NCBI GenBank assembly: GCA_031289445.1
Contig: JAITPL010000106.1
Span: 1 to 8,035, forward strand
Length of the DNA: 8,035 nt
Direction: 5' to 3'
Source of the DNA: Tannerella sp.
GTDB lineage: Bacteria; Bacteroidota; Bacteroidia; Bacteroidales; Tannerellaceae
The notes below the pieces were generated by a model. The model made no database searches and was not told where the DNA came from. It worked only from the letters and a program-made list of their open reading frames with translations. Every line of letters begins with the position of its first letter. Positions within the stretch are counted from its first letter, which is position 1. Made by a program: the position numbers and the translations under genes. Positions 7,786-8,035 of the stretch are shown piece by piece.

Positions 7786-8035
7786 AAAGTAAAGCAGTTT
7801 ATTTTATACTTATTCTTTCGGTACTGGCTTCTTGTAGAGAGCCGCAAAAGAAAATCGAATCAAATCCGGACTTAATTGTCGTGGATTTCGATAACATACG
7901 CAGAGAAGATACACTTCTGTTATCGTCTTTGTTTAAGAAAGTTACCCCTATTCCTTTGGAAACAACCGACGATGTTTTGATTGGTGAGATTGATGGTTTT
8001 CAAGTATTTGACAATATGATTTTTGTATTCGACAG
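7782..8035 (+). CDS. Second 6-bladed beta-propeller lipoprotein, C-terminus cut by window edge
   Basis: Eighty-four residues are visible. They begin MKSKAVYFILILSVLASC, a lipoprotein signal with lipobox LASC and lipidated Cys18. The mature N-terminus then resembles the upstream protein: FKKVTPIPLETTDDVLIGEIDGF aligns with FKNFKLVPLETNEECLIGTI, and FDNMIFVFD with FQDTIYVLD. It is therefore a paralogue of the same family rather than a copy, since identity is modest. The ATG at 7782 is well placed at a normal signal peptide and lies 25 bp after the upstream stop, so the two genes are probably one operon driven from 6301-6332. The blades and C-terminus lie beyond the window. Its role is unknown. 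Confidence 0.8.
   Translation, partial: MKSKAVYFILILSVLASCREPQKKIESNPDLIVVDFDNIRREDTLLLSSLFKKVTPIPLETTDDVLIGEIDGFQVFDNMIFVFD

Overview
The window looks like chromosomal DNA from a member of the Bacteroidales (Bacteroidota). The evidence is a GyrB with the exact Bacteroides-type C-terminus (NATYANIDA), promoters of the TTTG / TAnnTTTG type used by the Bacteroidota primary sigma factor, genes that mostly lack a Shine-Dalgarno sequence, a DUF5686-type outer-membrane protein, and lipoproteins of the 6-bladed beta-propeller family. The species cannot be named from the sequence alone.

Minus-strand block (positions 1-3650, read right to left). A strong promoter near 3620-3650 drives tRNA-Glu(UUC), then rpsT (ribosomal protein S20), then a second tRNA-Glu with a CUC anticodon. 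A clear intrinsic terminator at 2997-3020 follows. gyrB (DNA gyrase subunit B) comes next, and after only 37 bp a membrane-dipeptidase-family (peptidase M19) gene that runs off the left edge. This is a housekeeping translation and topology block. Two short tandem arrays of an ATTGTCA heptamer sit in its gaps, one between tRNA-Glu(UUC) and rpsT and one between gyrB and the dipeptidase.

Plus-strand block (3660-8035). A divergent promoter leads into an 851-residue outer-membrane protein with a carboxypeptidase-regulatory-like domain followed by a DUF5686 region. A likely terminator overlaps its end. A textbook Bacteroidota promoter (6301-6332) is then followed by an unusual leader of about 250 bp. 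The leader holds three 21-bp repeats, two diverged 29-bp direct repeats and a hairpin whose arms are drawn from both repeat families. Downstream are two tandem, visibly A+T-rich genes for related 6-bladed beta-propeller lipoproteins. The first lacks a clear ATG next to its signal peptide, and the second is cut by the right edge. A ten-codon mini-ORF bridges them with ATGA overlaps at both ends.

The housekeeping genes and the DUF5686 gene share a moderate-GC style. The lipoprotein pair is more A+T-rich and looks like lineage-specific or acquired DNA. No complete novel defence or mobile system is visible. The least explained part is the repeat-rich leader and start region of the first lipoprotein gene, 6340-6600.
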